A stretch of 64,000 nucleotides of DNA from Sorghum bicolor (GCF_000003195.3 NC_012876.2:62800407-62864406); one strand, 5' to 3'. Positions 1-12,030 are shown, counted from the stretch's first letter. The notes: a model not told the origin generated them from the sequence alone. Program-made: numbers and translations.

Positions 1-291
1 TATAGGAGTTAAAAATTCCACTAGACTATAGCCTTCTCTTCATGTATCCATTTTTCGCTAGAAGACGTTGCTTAAATTAATTAGCGGATTCTAATAAATA
101 AAGCTGCTTTGAAAGTGGAGGGTAATAAAGATACTAAAAATTGTGTAGAAGATGATAATTACTTATTGCATGATACTTTATTATGGTTAATTTTTTGTTT
201 AAAATAATGACATGAGTTCTGCCAATCTATCTATTGATAGAGAAGAGCATTGCCATCATTAAAATTAAGTATTATATTCTCATTTATGCAG
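1..291 (+). other. Intron portion of the USP gene (5' truncated by window edge)
   Basis: AT-rich, with stop codons in all forward frames and no recognisable coding segment. It ends in a splice acceptor (tttatgcag, ending at 291) just before coding sequence that matches ubiquitin-specific proteases. I read it as the intron preceding the first visible exon; earlier exons, with the zinc-finger and catalytic cysteine box, would lie left of the window. Confidence 0.6.
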
Positions 292-2356
292 ATTATGCTA
301 AAGAGCAACATACCTGGCAAAGCAAGGATGTTATTGTACATGATCCTTTGTGCACCGAGGAGCCACTATATTCTGCTGGTTTTGTTCCTCATAGCATCTT
401 TGATGCTAAAGTTGAGCAAATGATTCACATGACAATAGATTCCCCATATCGAGAAGATATAGGTCAACCTCCACCTATTGCCCTACTAAAACATGATTCA
501 TGGATGACGTCATGCAGCTATGTAGATCATAATGGCAAGGGAATAGGGGATAGCAATTGTATACTAACAATTGAGGATTGTCTATCACTGTTTTTTAAAG
601 AAGAGGTGATAGAACGGAGTTGTGATTGTTCCAAGGTACCTATGGATCCAAGTACTAATCAAAGCAGGAAGGTTAAGCAGATAGAGGTAGGTACCAATGA
701 TGGGGTAGCAACTGATAGAGGCCATACTGAACAGTCATACATGACAACATGCCCAAATAGGCAATCTAGTGAACTGAACAGTTTGTTTGTAGAATGCAAA
801 TCTTCCTATTACAGACAACAAGATGGTTATGATGGAGAGAGTGAAATTATACAAATGGCAGATACAAATACTATTGGAGCAAATTCAAGGATGAGTTGTG
901 GTCATAAAGAAATTGAATATCAGGATGGTGTTCAAGAAGTTGCATGTTGTTTCCTTTCAAATGAGAAACAAGCCAACCTATTGACAATCCAACACAATCA
1001 TAATCTCATCCCACCAAATCAAGACTTGAGGAAGCAAGTAGGGTTGGATCTTAGCGCAAATATGTTAGGAGACAACCAATATGAACAGAAAGAAAGGAGT
1101 GGACGTGCTATTCAAAAGCCTCATATTATGAAGTTGCCACCTGTATTAACCCTTCATCTTAAGAGGTACATCAAGAATGGCAATGAGTACCATAAAAATG
1201 AAGCCCATGTGATGTTTAAGGAGGTTCTTGACGTTGGACGATTCATGGATTCTAGGTACTTAGTTCTTCACATAACTAAATAATATTTCTAGGACGATTC
1301 ATTGCTGCAATAGAATGTACATATGTCATTGTTGCTACTGGTAAGTACTCTTTTTTACTAGGACCAAAATAGTTTTCAACTCATTGTGGTTCAAGTTTGA
1401 GAATGAATTTAAACTGAGTTTAAGTATCTTTTTTCCTATTATATGATTGACCAGAACCCTCTATATTTAACTTCTTATTACAGTCTTGTTCTAGAATAAA
1501 AATTGTTAGTGATTTATTTAATTTAGACTATTTTAGTGAATTAATTTCAATAGATTTCCTTGTATAATAGAATTATCATATATGAAAATATGAATATAAT
1601 GGACAAACTATCTACTACAGTCTACAGATCCATTCACATTAACAGTGTATCACTTTATTATGGATATTTAAAAACATATTTTCAGATCTCATTAATTCTT
1701 TTTATGTGGTACCTTTTAAATGCCATTTCTAGTAGAATTTTATTTGTTGGTAAGGTGGTTGTTTGATATGGTTTCTGGTGTTGGTGATACAAATAAACCT
1801 ACCATTCTCTTTTATGATAGCCATCTTTATATTTGTGAAGCTTTATACGATGACCTTTTTTATTACATATAACTTGTAGTCACTTGAAAGAGGTGTTTAT
1901 TTGTATAGGCTTCTTGTGAACAATATTTTATGAGGATATATGATCAGGGAAGGCATAGTTATGGTTGGTAACAATTTATAATAATTACATCCATACATTT
2001 GATTTTTAACTTTTTTATTGTTTTCTCCAATGTTTAGGTCGGTGGACAAAAATAACACCATCTATCGTCTAGCTGCTGTTGTAGAGCACCGTGGTGGACC
2101 ATTCATGAATGTGGGACACTATGTTGCCTATGTTCGAGCAAGCAAGATTAGAAATCAGCAACAACAGAGCAGCAACTCTTCCTCATGGTTTTGTGCAGAC
2201 GATAGTAACATTAGAGAAGTCACTCTAGAAGAAGTTCTCAAGTGCCAACCTTATGTTCTTTTCTATGAGATGATGGAAAACAAAGACATGTCTAACATAA
2301 GATATGACAACTCTTTGGATTGTCATCCGATTCAGTTAGACATGTTAGGTTGTTGA
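292..2356 (+). CDS. Ubiquitin-specific protease, C-terminal part (UBP1/UBP2-like, partial)
   Basis: Deubiquitinase that would cleave ubiquitin from proteins or chains. Two exons are visible, 292-1255 and 2038-2356. The junction restores one reading frame (…FMDS-R-SVDKNN…), and about 426 residues are in view. Family marks seen are: a segment ending in CLSLFFKEEVIE with nearby Cys pairs; LPPVLTLHLKRY; the histidine box VGHYVAYVRA, whose catalytic His codon is 2117-2119; and the acidic box WFCADDSNI followed by LKCQPYVLFYEM, the usual end of the catalytic domain. The catalytic Cys box lies upstream of the window, so activity cannot be judged. The region between the two catalytic halves (about 640-1080) is a long, poorly conserved insert rich in Asn, Gln and Ser. 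The open frame runs on to 1283 only through the start of the intron. Resemblance to plant UBP1/UBP2 (animal USP16/45) is from memory of family style; the USP assignment itself is secure. Confidence 0.88.
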
Positions 2357-4509
2357 TCATACCTAGGTTGTCACATGGCATTGAAGGTTTTGATTCATCT
2401 AACAGGTTGATTGATATCTTTTTTATACTATTTGGCAAATTTTGTCTTAAGTATCAACCCATGAATGGAATGGGTCACATGGGTTAGCCAAACTGGTTAA
2501 TTGGTCATACATGCTTTGTAAGGTTGTTTCAGATGATAGTGTTAAGAACTAATCATTTACATGCATTGTGCACTGACTTTTTCTCTAAAACTTTTAGTTT
2601 TGGTCGAAGCCATTACTTGTAACATGCTTTAAATAACCCTTGAGGCTTCAATTAGAGGTTTATTATTGCTTATTTTCATTCTAGAAGTACAATTTGCAGC
2701 ATCACAGAGATAGCACTGGTTTAATCATTGATGTCACGTTGCAGAACTTTTGTTGGCGTCACTCAAGGAAGAAGTTCAACAGTCATTTCTCTGTTCTAGC
2801 TGTCTCACGGGAAAAGTTAAACCGCTTAGGGCTTCTCCAACGCAGTGAGCTCTGCTGGCGTAATGCCCCAACCACCACATAGGCAACGGGCATCCATATC
2901 ATCTCTGGTGGTGGTCACGCATAGTTCCATAGAATTCTATAAAAGAATTAGTAGCTGACAAAAAGGGAAGGAGGTTATAGAAGCGCCCATTGTGTGGCTG
3001 AGGATAGTAGCCATGTTTGTCCTGGTCAGAATGGTTAAAAAAGAGAGGACAACTAAAAGTGACGTTTGGGACCATGGTAGAACCAAGGATAAGATAACTT
3101 GCGTTGTGATATTGTATGCCTCAATTTATTTAACCAACGGGTAATCCTGAGACTACCAATTGACATGTGTCTGCATTGGTCAAGCCCTTAGTATTGAAGG
3201 CAACACTTCTTTCTTTTCTCAGAACACGTTTCTCCTTCCTATCCAGTAGATCTAGCATTCTAGTTTGCTAATATTGAGTGTGCACCTCCACGTTAACATT
3301 CTGTCTAAAGCAAAATCCTAGACGCATGCATGTTCATTCTGGAGCTTTGTCAGCCACCATGCAAGTCCTTCAGAAAACGTCATGCAGCACCGATACGTCA
3401 TTGTGGTTCCTAGATTTGCTATAGGCTCGTACCGACTACCGAATTTGTCTGAATTGGCACTCCCATTTCAGTCGAGGAAGACAGAGTAGTTGGTGCTGCG
3501 GGTTGCAATTGTCAAAAAAAAACCTTCTGAACCACATGTTAGAACGTTCACTGCGTATACGTTGCCAAGACAAATGTGATTGGTACTCTGTAAACTGTAG
3601 AGCGTCGAGCAGTGCGTGCGGTCTAGTGCAGCAAGAACCGTGGAGCGTTAACCGAAGTGAGGACGCGAGGTGAAATTTTGTGCTGCGGCGCCCGCCAGCG
3701 GCGATGATTTGCAAGCTGTGGGTCCAAGGCGACTCGGAATTTTCCTTTCTCGCCGATGCCATAATAAAATGTCGCTAGTACCTCTGTTTTTCATTTTGTG
3801 TGCGTCTGTGTTTCCTTGACCTTGAGGAGGACGGAGCATGCGGATACGCCGAACACCAGGCGAGTAGCCCCGTGTGACTCTGCGTTCTGTTGGCGGTGTA
3901 CTCGCTGTCTGTTCACTGACAGGATCACAGGACAGGCAGGCAGGCCGCGGCGCTTGGAAGGTTCGGTTCTGACGTGTTGAGGTCCAGCAGCTGGAACAAA
4001 GCTGGCACGCGGCCCAGAGTCTCTCGCACGGCCCAGCAAACGCCGCCGCCTCCGTTGCCAGAGTCTCTCACAGACACAGGCAGCAGCACGGCACGGCGGA
4101 CGGGCGGCTCCGCAGTCCGGTGCGGTGCCCCCGGGCGCACGCACCACTCCACTCGCCACGCCACGGCCGACAAACGGCATCCGATTTTACCGTGGCAGAT
4201 CCGCACTCCACCCCGCCTGGCGCCGCGCGAGCCCCGCTGCACTGCACGCGAACCACGCGGCGCCCTCATCACACCCTCCTCCGCACGCGAGATCCCCCAG
4301 ACGAGACGAACGCCCCCGCACACCTCCCCAGGCGCGCCCCTCACTTTTATTACTAGTCCACACAAGCGTGCCTGCTGCTGCCCGTCCGCCCGCCCGCCGA
4401 TTAGAATAGGCGCTTCGGTTCCCCAGCAGCCTTTGTCCGGGCTCCAGCTCCCGGTCTCCTGTGCGTGCGTGGACGTCGGCGAGCCGGCGACTTGCTTGGC
4501 GTCGGGGGG
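2357..4509. other. Intergenic: USP 3' UTR, spacer, GC-rich RING promoter
   Basis: The first few hundred bases are AT-rich and probably 3' UTR of the USP gene. About 2690-3780 is mixed sequence with no family I recognise. From about 3800 to 4509 GC content rises sharply and open frames appear on both strands, but they have composition-driven Arg/Pro/Ala content and no domains. This stretch is most simply the promoter and 5' UTR of the RING gene. Confidence 0.5.
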
Positions 4510-5376
4510 ATGGAGGGGCGGGTGCTGCGGCGCAGCGTGACGCTGGCGGACCAGCTCGCCGCGGTGGGGCCGGCGCCGTCGGTCGCGGTCGCGGGGCCCG
4601 GGGGCGCCGCCGCTGCAGGGTCCTGCAACCTCCGCGACCTGCTCAAGCTCCGCGACGAGGACGACCTCGCGTCGGCCGGGCGCCGCGCCGCCGTCACGCT
4701 CGCCTCCGCCATGGCCGCCGAGAGGCAGGTCTCGGCGCCGTCGCCGTCGCTCTCGCTCTCGCCCCCGTCGTCGTCGTCCCCCGCTACAGCCGCGGCGGCC
4801 GCGGCCGCGGCCGCGGCGCGTACCCTCCTCGACATCATCCGCGACGACCAACCTCCCGCCTCGGGGCCCTCCTCCGGCGACCCCTTCGTCCGCCGCGCCG
4901 TGTCGCTGCCACCCCCGACCACGGCCACGGCCTCCCCGCCGGCACCGACACTCGCCGCCGCCGAGGCCGCCCCTGCCCCTCCCCCGCCTCCACCCGCGGC
5001 CGCGGCGGCAGATGAGGAGGAGCAGGAGCAGAGGGTCTCCCTGATGGCGCTCCTGGAGCAGACGGACCGGCAGTGGAGCGCCGTTCCGGGCGCCACAACC
5101 CAGCCCGAAGAAGAAGAAGAAGAAGAAGAAGAAGAAGATTCAGCGGCGTTGGAGGCGCTGGAACCGGTCGACGACGACGCGGAGCTGGAGCCGGAGGCGG
5201 CGGGGAGAGGCGTGGTCGCCGGTTGCTGCTGCGTGTGCATGGCCCGGGCCAAGGGCGCGGCCTTCATCCCCTGCGGCCACACCTTCTGCCGCGCCTGCGC
5301 CCGCGAGCTCCTCGCCGGCCGCGGCCGCTGCCCGCTCTGCAACGCCGCTATCGTCGACGTCCTCGACATCTTCTGA
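4510..5376 (+). CDS. C3HC4 RING-finger protein, probable E3 ubiquitin ligase
   Basis: Single-exon gene of 288 residues. The C-terminal RING has the order C240-x2-C243, C255-x-H257, C260-x2-C263, C274-x2-C277, so all eight zinc ligands of a C3HC4 RING are present. Such domains recruit an E2 enzyme; the substrate is unknown. The first 235 residues are low-complexity Ala, Ser, Pro and Glu, including an Ala run near 4795-4820 and a Glu run from a GAA/GAG repeat near 5107-5140, and are probably disordered. The N-terminal motif VLRRSVTLADQL is followed by NLRDLLKLRDE. The frame opens at 4465, but the Met at 4510 is preferred because MEGRVLRR begins the conserved-looking part and the extension is Arg/Gly-rich like UTR. 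No membrane segment is seen, so a cytosolic or nuclear protein is inferred. Confidence 0.85.
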   Translation: MEGRVLRRSVTLADQLAAVGPAPSVAVAGPGGAAAAGSCNLRDLLKLRDEDDLASAGRRAAVTLASAMAAERQVSAPSPSLSLSPPSSSSPATAAAAAAAAAARTLLDIIRDDQPPASGPSSGDPFVRRAVSLPPPTTATASPPAPTLAAAEAAPAPPPPPPAAAAADEEEQEQRVSLMALLEQTDRQWSAVPGATTQPEEEEEEEEEEDSAALEALEPVDDDAELEPEAAGRGVVAGCCCVCMARAKGAAFIPCGHTFCRACARELLAGRGRCPLCNAAIVDVLDIF

Positions 5377-7423
5377 CCCCCCCGCTTTCTGGTGCCGGTG
5401 CCGACCGACACCTCGTCCGGCGAAATGCGCGTCGCGAAACAAGGACCCGACCTCTTCGGATCGTCGCCCAACCCTAAATAGGATCCAGCCGCCATAGATA
5501 GATCTCCAAACTCTCTTCCCTGTGCGCCCTCCACTTCTTGTGCTATGCTCCCGCTGTGAAAAGATTACAATATGTTCGACTTTGATTGCTGCAAGAAATC
5601 AAACATTTCCGTGCTGCACATTTCTGTTCTTCCCTCAGCTCCCGAATCCAGTAGCTGTACTGGATCGATCGAGCGAGTTCTTTCTTGCGATTATGAACTA
5701 GCGGACGAACTAACTAACCGATCTCACAGTCAAAAGTGAGCCACGACCGACCGTGGCTGGTTAAAAGTAAAGAGATGACGTTTGACCCGAGATTAGTACC
5801 CACTGCAATTCATTCATTCAATTACAACTCTCTGCTGCTGCTGCTGCTGGCCAGCTAGCAAGCACGCACTGCTTCAAGATCTCAAGGAATCGGGATACTC
5901 CTCTACTGTCCAAAATACATTGGAGATCCGCGCGTGGTGTTTCAAATTTTTTATACTGCTGCTCCCTAGTCCAAAATACTTGTCCACTCCTGCATTCCTA
6001 CCGCATGAGTTCATTTAACTGCTGGTGTATGTACTATGTAGTGCGCGCTTGTCAACATTTGCTTCTTTTTTTTTGAAAAAATGGGGAAAACTGATTAGAT
6101 GAGTTCATTTAAATGGTTGTGTTCGCTTGTGTAAACATGTCTGATAATACTATTTGTTAATTTATTACAAAAGAAAAATACTGATATATAATATATTTGA
6201 TAGATAAGTTTAAGAGCCCGGCACTTTCCCTGTATTTTCTACGCTTTCCGTCCTGTATTTTCTACGCTTTCCGACGTGAGACGCTGAACGTTTCAAGCTC
6301 TGATTAGATGCGTGATGTCATTAGGGGAGGGAGGCATAAAAGAAAACCATGCGGGATAGCCTTGTGGCTTCTCTCATCATACATAATACGTTCTTTGACA
6401 CCGACGGATGCAGAGATACGCACGACACGTCGTCACGTACCACTACGTCGACTTTGGAAATACACTACTACTCTGGGGCCGTCGGCCGGGCTTTTTTTTC
6501 CCCAGCTGTGTGATGTGTGTGTGTGTCAGTGTGTGAGCCACTCGTAGACGCAACACTTAGCGCTAAACACAAGCGCACTAGCAACAGTTATCGTGCGGGG
6601 GGTGAAGTGAACCGAACCGGTGCAGCCTCGTTGGTGCGGACCCAAACGAAAAACGGAACAGCCTCCTGGTTGCGGGGGCAAAGCAAGCCGGAGTAGGGAG
6701 ACCCTGGTTGGTCCCCGGCACTTGTCAATGCCGATGCCGCTACGGGTGTACTCCTACTCGAGCTCGAGGTCTCCAACTCCAACCCGCCGGTTGGGTGAGC
6801 GGCTCACCTCCTCCTCCTGGCCTGGGCACGCTGTGAGCTTGGCGGGAGGCCCCGCCCCAACCGCTCGGGGACGCAGCAAAGCAAGCCAAGCATCGGTACC
6901 ATAGCAACCACCACAGCCTCCCGGTTCAGGCGGTACGAGGTTGGGTTGGGTTGGGTGAGGCCTGGCCTGGCCTGGACGCCTGCTCCTCCTGGAGTAGGGA
7001 ATGATCATATCTGGAAACGACGACAGGCCACTGGTGGTGTGCGTGGCTGCTCGGCCGTTGGACCAGACCAAACCCAACATTTGCCTGCAGTGCAACGCCC
7101 GCCGGCTCATCAACCCCGGTGGGCTTCGTTCGTGCATGCGATTAGCGACTTCAGTGGTGTCGCATAGGCTGGGTGTGGGTCCATTGACGTACGTGATCCG
7201 GTTGGGTACTTGGGTAAGCTACCATGAGCGTCGCAGCTCCAATTATTGTTATTGTTATACATCGGGCTCGTCATATGACTGGGACACTCGCGGAATCAAT
7301 CAATTATCATCAGCCCGAATGTGGCCGTAATCTAACCTGTTCAACGCCGATGCTCCGCTCTATAATACAGCTTGTCTTCTTTTTCAGTGTATACGATACG
7401 ACTCCCACTGGATGTAAATCTTA
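5377..7423. other. Intergenic: RING 3' UTR and unassigned spacer
   Basis: 3' UTR of the RING gene followed by spacer. It contains a short CTG repeat near 5829-5847, a GT run near 6513-6526, and a GC-rich stretch at 6590-7170. The small open frames there on both strands show no domain and no consistent splice structure. I see no gene. Confidence 0.45.
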
Positions 7424-7663
7424 GGCCTTGTTTAGTTCACCTTAAAAAATTTTAAGATTTTCCGTCACATCAAATCTTGTAGTATATGTATATGTATAAA
7501 GCATTAAATATAGATAAAAACAAAAATAATTGCACAGTTTGTCTATAAATCGTAAAATGAATCTTTTTAGCTTAGTTAGTCTATAATTGGATAATATTTA
7601 CCAAATAAAAACGAAAGTGTTATGTTATCCGGAAACAAAAAAAAATGAAAACTGAACAAGGCC
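7424..7663 (-). mobile_element. Tourist-like MITE (GGCCTTGTTTAGTT family), complete
   Basis: 240-bp non-coding element with ends GGCCTTGTTTAGTTCACC and ACTGAACAAGGCC, flanked on both sides by TTA (7421-7423, 7664-7666). The inverted ends plus TTA/TAA duplication are typical of PIF/Harbinger-type Tourist MITEs. The interior carries the diagnostic motifs of this window's main family (AAATATAGA, ACACAGTTT-like, GTCTATAAT). Strand is given relative to copies whose interior reads CTGTAGCACTTTCG. Confidence 0.9.
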
Positions 7664-7666
7664 TTA

Positions 7667-8120
7667 ATCATTCCCGGCGGCGGGCGAAGCTAGCTACGCT
7701 ATCCGTTGATATGCGTTTTGTTGTCATCATCGATCCGACGATCCCATGGACAGCGACGGCGACATGAGGGCGTGACGAGAGCGCGTGGAAAAAAAAAAAA
7801 CAGGCAGGCGGCGCGCGCGGGTTTGGACTTTGGAGGCTTGCGCGGTGCCGGCCAAAGGAAATCGGCTTCGGCGCGGGGGGTGCCGGCGGCCGGGCGGGGT
7901 GCGGCACGATGCACGCGAGATTCCTGGCGTGCGGGGGCGAGCTGCGTGCCACGCGCGGGGGGGGTGAGCGGAGCACGTGGGACGTGGGAGAGATCTGCCA
8001 TGGACTTTTGACGGTTTTGGTCGGGCTTCACTCTGTGACACTGGCGCCACGTTTGTTGGAACTGTGGTTTCATGAATCTGTTGGAACTGTGCTCTCGGAA
8101 TCTGTACATAACGCTCTTCA
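7667..8120. other. GC-rich spacer, no gene recognised
   Basis: GC-rich DNA with overlapping open frames on both strands. None has a domain or plausible composition; the frames contain runs of Lys or Phe from an A-tract at 7790-7801. No assignment is made. Confidence 0.3.
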
Positions 8121-8280
8121 TCTTAAATATAGATAAAAATAATTAATTATATAGTTTGTATATATTTTATAAGAGGAATCTTTTCAAAGTTTGCATAGTC
8201 TATGATTAGATATTACAATAATAAGTATAAATATACTAAGTACTCAAAACCTTTTTCCTTTTATGAACTAAACAAGGCCC
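8121..8280 (-). mobile_element. MITE fragment, same family, left end missing
   Basis: The right end TGAACTAAACAAGGCC and the interior motifs (TTAAATATAGATAAAAAT, AGTTTGTATAT, AGTCTATGATTAG) match the main family. The left terminal repeat is absent and the sequence joins unrelated DNA near 8121. Confidence 0.7.
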
Positions 8281-8380
8281 CAAGGCCTCACTCGCAGGCT
8301 TGAGCCACGCATTTTGGGTTGGTGCGGACGCGCGACGCAAATATGCGTCCTCTCTTCGTCGTTCTGCGTCTCCACCCAGG

Positions 8381-8840
8381 CGTAGGGCCCACCGGAAGGG
8401 GATGACCAGAGCTCGGTCCTGCGAGAATAGCACCTTGGGGTCGCCGCCGACGAGGGGAGGAGAGAACGGCCAGAGCTCGTACGTTGAAAGGGGCATCGTG
8501 ACTCGCCGGATCTCAGGCTGAGCTCGCAGCTCGATGGCCTTGCCCGCGGCGGCGCTCGTGTGGCGACGGGCGAAGGGGCCCGCGCCGGCGAGCGGGAGGA
8601 GAGGACGGGCGGAGCTCGTGCGTGCCAAGGGGCGCCGCGCCTCGCCGGATGTCGGGCCGAGATCGCAGCTCGGTGGCCTCGCCCGCGGCGGCGCTCGTGA
8701 TGCAACAGATGAAGGAGCCCGCGTCGGCAAGGGGAGGAGATGTCGGGCGGAGCTCGTCCGTGCGAAGGGGCGCAGTGCCTCACTAGATCTCGGGCTGAGC
8801 TTGCAGCTCGAGGTGCTTGCCAGAGAGGGAGGCGGGCGGC
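8381..8840 (+). repeat. About 139-bp GC-rich imperfect tandem repeat
   Basis: Units begin at about 8381, 8520, 8659 and 8797 (the last is partial), recognisable by GAGCTCGCAGCTCG, GAGATCGCAGCTCG and GAGCTTGCAGCTCG at equal spacing. Each unit also contains GGAGCTCGT and GCGAAGGGGC-like blocks. One frame gives a repeated peptide AELVRAKGR with changing flanks. No start, splice context or domain supports a real gene, so the open frame at 8534-8917 is treated as a by-product of the repeat. Confidence 0.7.
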
Positions 8841-10124
8841 ACTTGGCCGGGATTGGTGAGGGAGGCGGGTGGCGTTGGGCTCTGTTTTCTTTTTTTTTGC
8901 GTTGGGTTGGCTGTTAGAGGTGGACGGTTTTGGGTGCTGCGTTCTTTCACTGTGAAGGACGCAAATCGTGAAATAGGTACGCTGTTTAGGTCACCCTTGT
9001 TGGAGTCAGTCTTAGTATGATCAACAGTGATGGTGAAAGAGAGTCCTTTTTTTTCCTTGAGGAATGATAGTGAAAGAAAGGTAATCCTGCCCTACATCAT
9101 ATTAGGATGGTCATTGGTCAAAAGCATACTCTAGAGTCTAAACTCTGGTCTCTAGAGCTACTACAAGTGAGAGTGACACGCTGTCAAGGACCCCCAAAAA
9201 ACTAGTACTCCCATCCTAGGGCAGTAGCCTGGTACACAGCGCGCATGAATCTCGCGGTAAAGCTACCAAACTCCCTTGACGCTTTTCTCTTGGAATTCTC
9301 TGCGTCCACGTTCCTAGGATTGGAGACCCTAGTGGATAGTGGTGGAGCACAAACCAACGCCCGTGCTATCATCCCTCCTCACCACGCTATGCAATGGCAC
9401 GATGCATGCTCGAGTAACGTGCTGTAAACAGTACTAATAGTATAATTCTTTCTTTTGTATGAGTCAAACAAATTTGAATTTAATTAAATGTACTCTTCGT
9501 TTCAAAATAAATAATTTTCTCTGATTTAAAATTTATATAAAAATAACATTCTACAAACACATTGTCCCCCTAATACGAAAGGTGATCACGGGCTGTCAAA
9601 TCAAGAGATATCTTCTAGGAAAAGAAAGAAAAGTAAAGAAGATTAAGGTACCCTCTATATTAAAATATAGTGTACTGTAAATTCTAAAATTTATACTGAA
9701 ATATAATGTAATCTGTGTAGTAACTATACTTAGATTTGACAAAAATTGTTAAAAAGGAAATCATAACTTAAAGAGAAACTCTGTAGTTAGGTTTAATGTA
9801 TAGGTACGTATGTCAATTGAGTATTTTCTTTGGTTGTCTTAAAAAATTCTAGAACATTATATTACAGAGGGGGTACATCTGTCGACTGTCTTTGACTTAT
9901 CTATAAGATTTTGAGAAAAATATTCATTTTAGGACATAGGAAATATTACTTACTCCACAAATATAATTCTCGTTTTTTGAAAAATCAAACGGTTTAAACT
10001 TTAACTAATGTTCTATAAAAAGACTCTAACATTAATAATATAAAATAAGTATTATTAGATTAGTTTTATATAATATATTTTTATAAATTTATTTAGAGAC
10101 ATACTAGTCTGTCTCTCAATGTTA
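8841..10124. other. Spacer; AT-rich, possible Stowaway relics
   Basis: No gene is seen. From about 9470 to 10120 the DNA is very AT-rich. Stretches such as CTCTTCGTTTCAAAATAAAT near 9492 and ACTCCACAAATATAATTCTC near 9953 resemble decayed Stowaway ends, but matching right ends could not be placed. Confidence 0.35.
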
Positions 10125-10732
10125 GAGTAACTCCAACGGTTTTGCAATTGAGTTATGCATTCTTGTTTTTTTTTGGAAAAAACCCAAAAGTTACTCTCCA
10201 AAGGTTTGACAATTGACTTTGGCAAATTTGGCAACTTGGCAAATGAAGAGTCAAACTGTGCATATATGCAAAAGTCCGTGAGGCTTGATTGCGCGATAAA
10301 GAGACTCCTCCCGCGCGCGTATCCTTCTCCCGCACACCTACTCCTTCTCATGTGCGCCACCATCGGAGTTCCCACGTGATTGCTCTATGGTGTCGTCATT
10401 TTCCGTCGGAGTTCCAGTTGCCGGCTTGATGGAGTCTCCAGCGACCTAGAATCCATCGGTGTCGTGCCTGCTAGCTAGCCTAGACATGCCTCCCTGGGAG
10501 GACTTGGATGCAATCGGCGACGATCACGCAAACTGACAAAGGAAAACAAAAACCGCGGGAACTGGTGGCACATGAGGAAAAAAACTCGGGCAACAAGTGG
10601 ACCCATAATTCTATTTTTGTAAAAGAATTATGGAAAACGGTTGGAGATGAACTTAGCTTTACTATTTTCATTTGTGAGTTGGTAAACTCCATGTTTTACC
10701 AAATAAAAAATATAAAACTGTTGGAGTTACTC
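10125..10732. mobile_element. 608-bp inverted-repeat element (GAGTAACTCCAAC ends)
   Basis: The left end GAGTAACTCCAACGGTTTT matches the inverted right end GAGTAACTCCAACAGTTTT. The inside is mixed: AT-rich near the ends, with a more GC-rich middle at 10290-10560. No clear target duplication is seen, so the superfamily (Mutator-like or other) is left open. The open frames inside (10155-10379, 10508-10801) are unlike any known protein. Confidence 0.65.
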
Positions 10733-10898
10733 GGTCGCTTAAAAACATGCAACTCTCACAGACACATCTCTCGAGCGACTCTTAAAAAGGGATGGAGGTG
10801 ATAGATGCCAATAGTACTTACCATAAACATAGTCAAATTTGAACTAGTTTGACCAACACAAGATCCATAGTTAAATTCTTTTTGTGGACCGAGTGAGA

Positions 10899-11210
10899 GG
10901 GTGTTTGGATCCTTGGCTAAAGTTTAGCCCTTTGTCATATTTGGATGTTCGGGTGCTAATTAGGAGGACTAAATATGAGGTTATTATAAAACTAAATGCA
11001 GAAGCCATGGCTAAATCATGAGACGAATCTATCAAAACTAATTAATCCATCATGAGCACATATTTACTGTAGCACCATATTATAAAATCATGGCCCAATT
11101 AAACTTAAGAGATTCATACCGTAAATTAGCCTTCATCCATGCAATTAGTTTAATACTCCTTATTGGTATCAAGTATCCAATGCGACAGTGCAAATTGGAT
11201 CCGAATGAGG
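10899..11210. mobile_element. Possible MITE with GTTTGGATCC ends
   Basis: Begins GGGTGTTTGGATCC and ends GGATCCGAATGAGGC, a degenerate inverted match. The interior (ATGAGACGAATCTATC, CACATATTTACTGTAGCACC) resembles common grass MITEs. No target duplication was confirmed. Confidence 0.4.
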
Positions 11211-11222
11211 CGTAACTAGTAA

Positions 11223-11417
11223 TGCCTTGTTTAGTTCGGAAAAAAAAGTTATAGCAATTACTCTCCAGACTAGTTAGGCTTAAAAGATTCGTCTCGCAAA
11301 ATATATGCAAATTATGCAATTAGTTATTTTCTAAATCTATATTTAATGCTTCATACTTGTGTCCAAACATTGGATATGATGAAACGAAAAGTTTTTAGGT
11401 GATAACTAAATAGGGTC
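11223..11417 (+). mobile_element. Diverged MITE, GGCCTTGTTTAGTT family
   Basis: The left end TGCCTTGTTTAGTTCGG, interior GGCTTAAAAGATTCGTCTCG and right end AACTAAATAGGGTC match the main family with several changes. TAA/TTA lies at the borders. Confidence 0.65.
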
Positions 11418-11692
11418 TTAACCACAAGTAGGTTTGAAAATGAATCAGATGCACATGAAAAAAATAATGCTCTTATAAATATTACAATGCAAAACATATT
11501 TTGCCTATCTTTCTCATATTTTCTTACAAAATTATATTTTTTATTGTGAACACTAACTACATGTGTAAAAGCATAGAAAAAATTATTAATGCACACTTAT
11601 GCATATATATATTTATCATACTTTTGAGGTGCTATTATGTTTGTCTAATCTCTTAATCAAAGCTGTTGATTTTAGATATCTTTGTTTACTAA

Positions 11693-11887
11693 GGACGGTC
11701 TCAATGTGATTTCATCAGAGTTTCATGAGCATTAAATATGTTGATATGACACCGTATTAATAAAGTGAGAGATGATAAGAGTTTCATGAGAGCAGAGAGA
11801 GTTTCATCCCTATGAAACTCTTCTGCACTGTTTCCAAAATCAGATGTGTTGGAAGCTAGGATATGAAACTTTCCATTGAGACTGGCC
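11693..11887. mobile_element. 195-bp MITE with GTCTCAATG ends and TAA duplication
   Basis: The left end GGACGGTCTCAATG pairs with the inverted right end GGCCAGTCTCAATG. TAA flanks both sides (11690-11692, 11888-11890). The repeated AGTTTCATGAG/ATGAAACTC in the middle adds internal symmetry. The duplication fits PIF/Harbinger-type MITEs of a second family. Confidence 0.75.
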
Positions 11888-12030
11888 TAACATAAAACGA
11901 GTAGTTTGAATAATGATTCGCATTCAACTTTTTATCTATATAAATATCTATCCAGTGTGATATCCAAATGTAACAAGTATACTAGATTCTAGATAAATAA
12001 TAATATAAAATATATTGTACGGAATACATA

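Noticed and set aside
4401..5534. 377-codon reverse frame opposite the RING gene
   Set aside because: It is a shadow of GC-rich coding DNA; its residues are runs of Ser, Ala and Arg without a domain, while the forward frame has a complete RING.
8534..8917. Forward frame over the 139-bp repeat as a repeat protein
   Set aside because: The period is not a multiple of three in all units, and there is no gene context.
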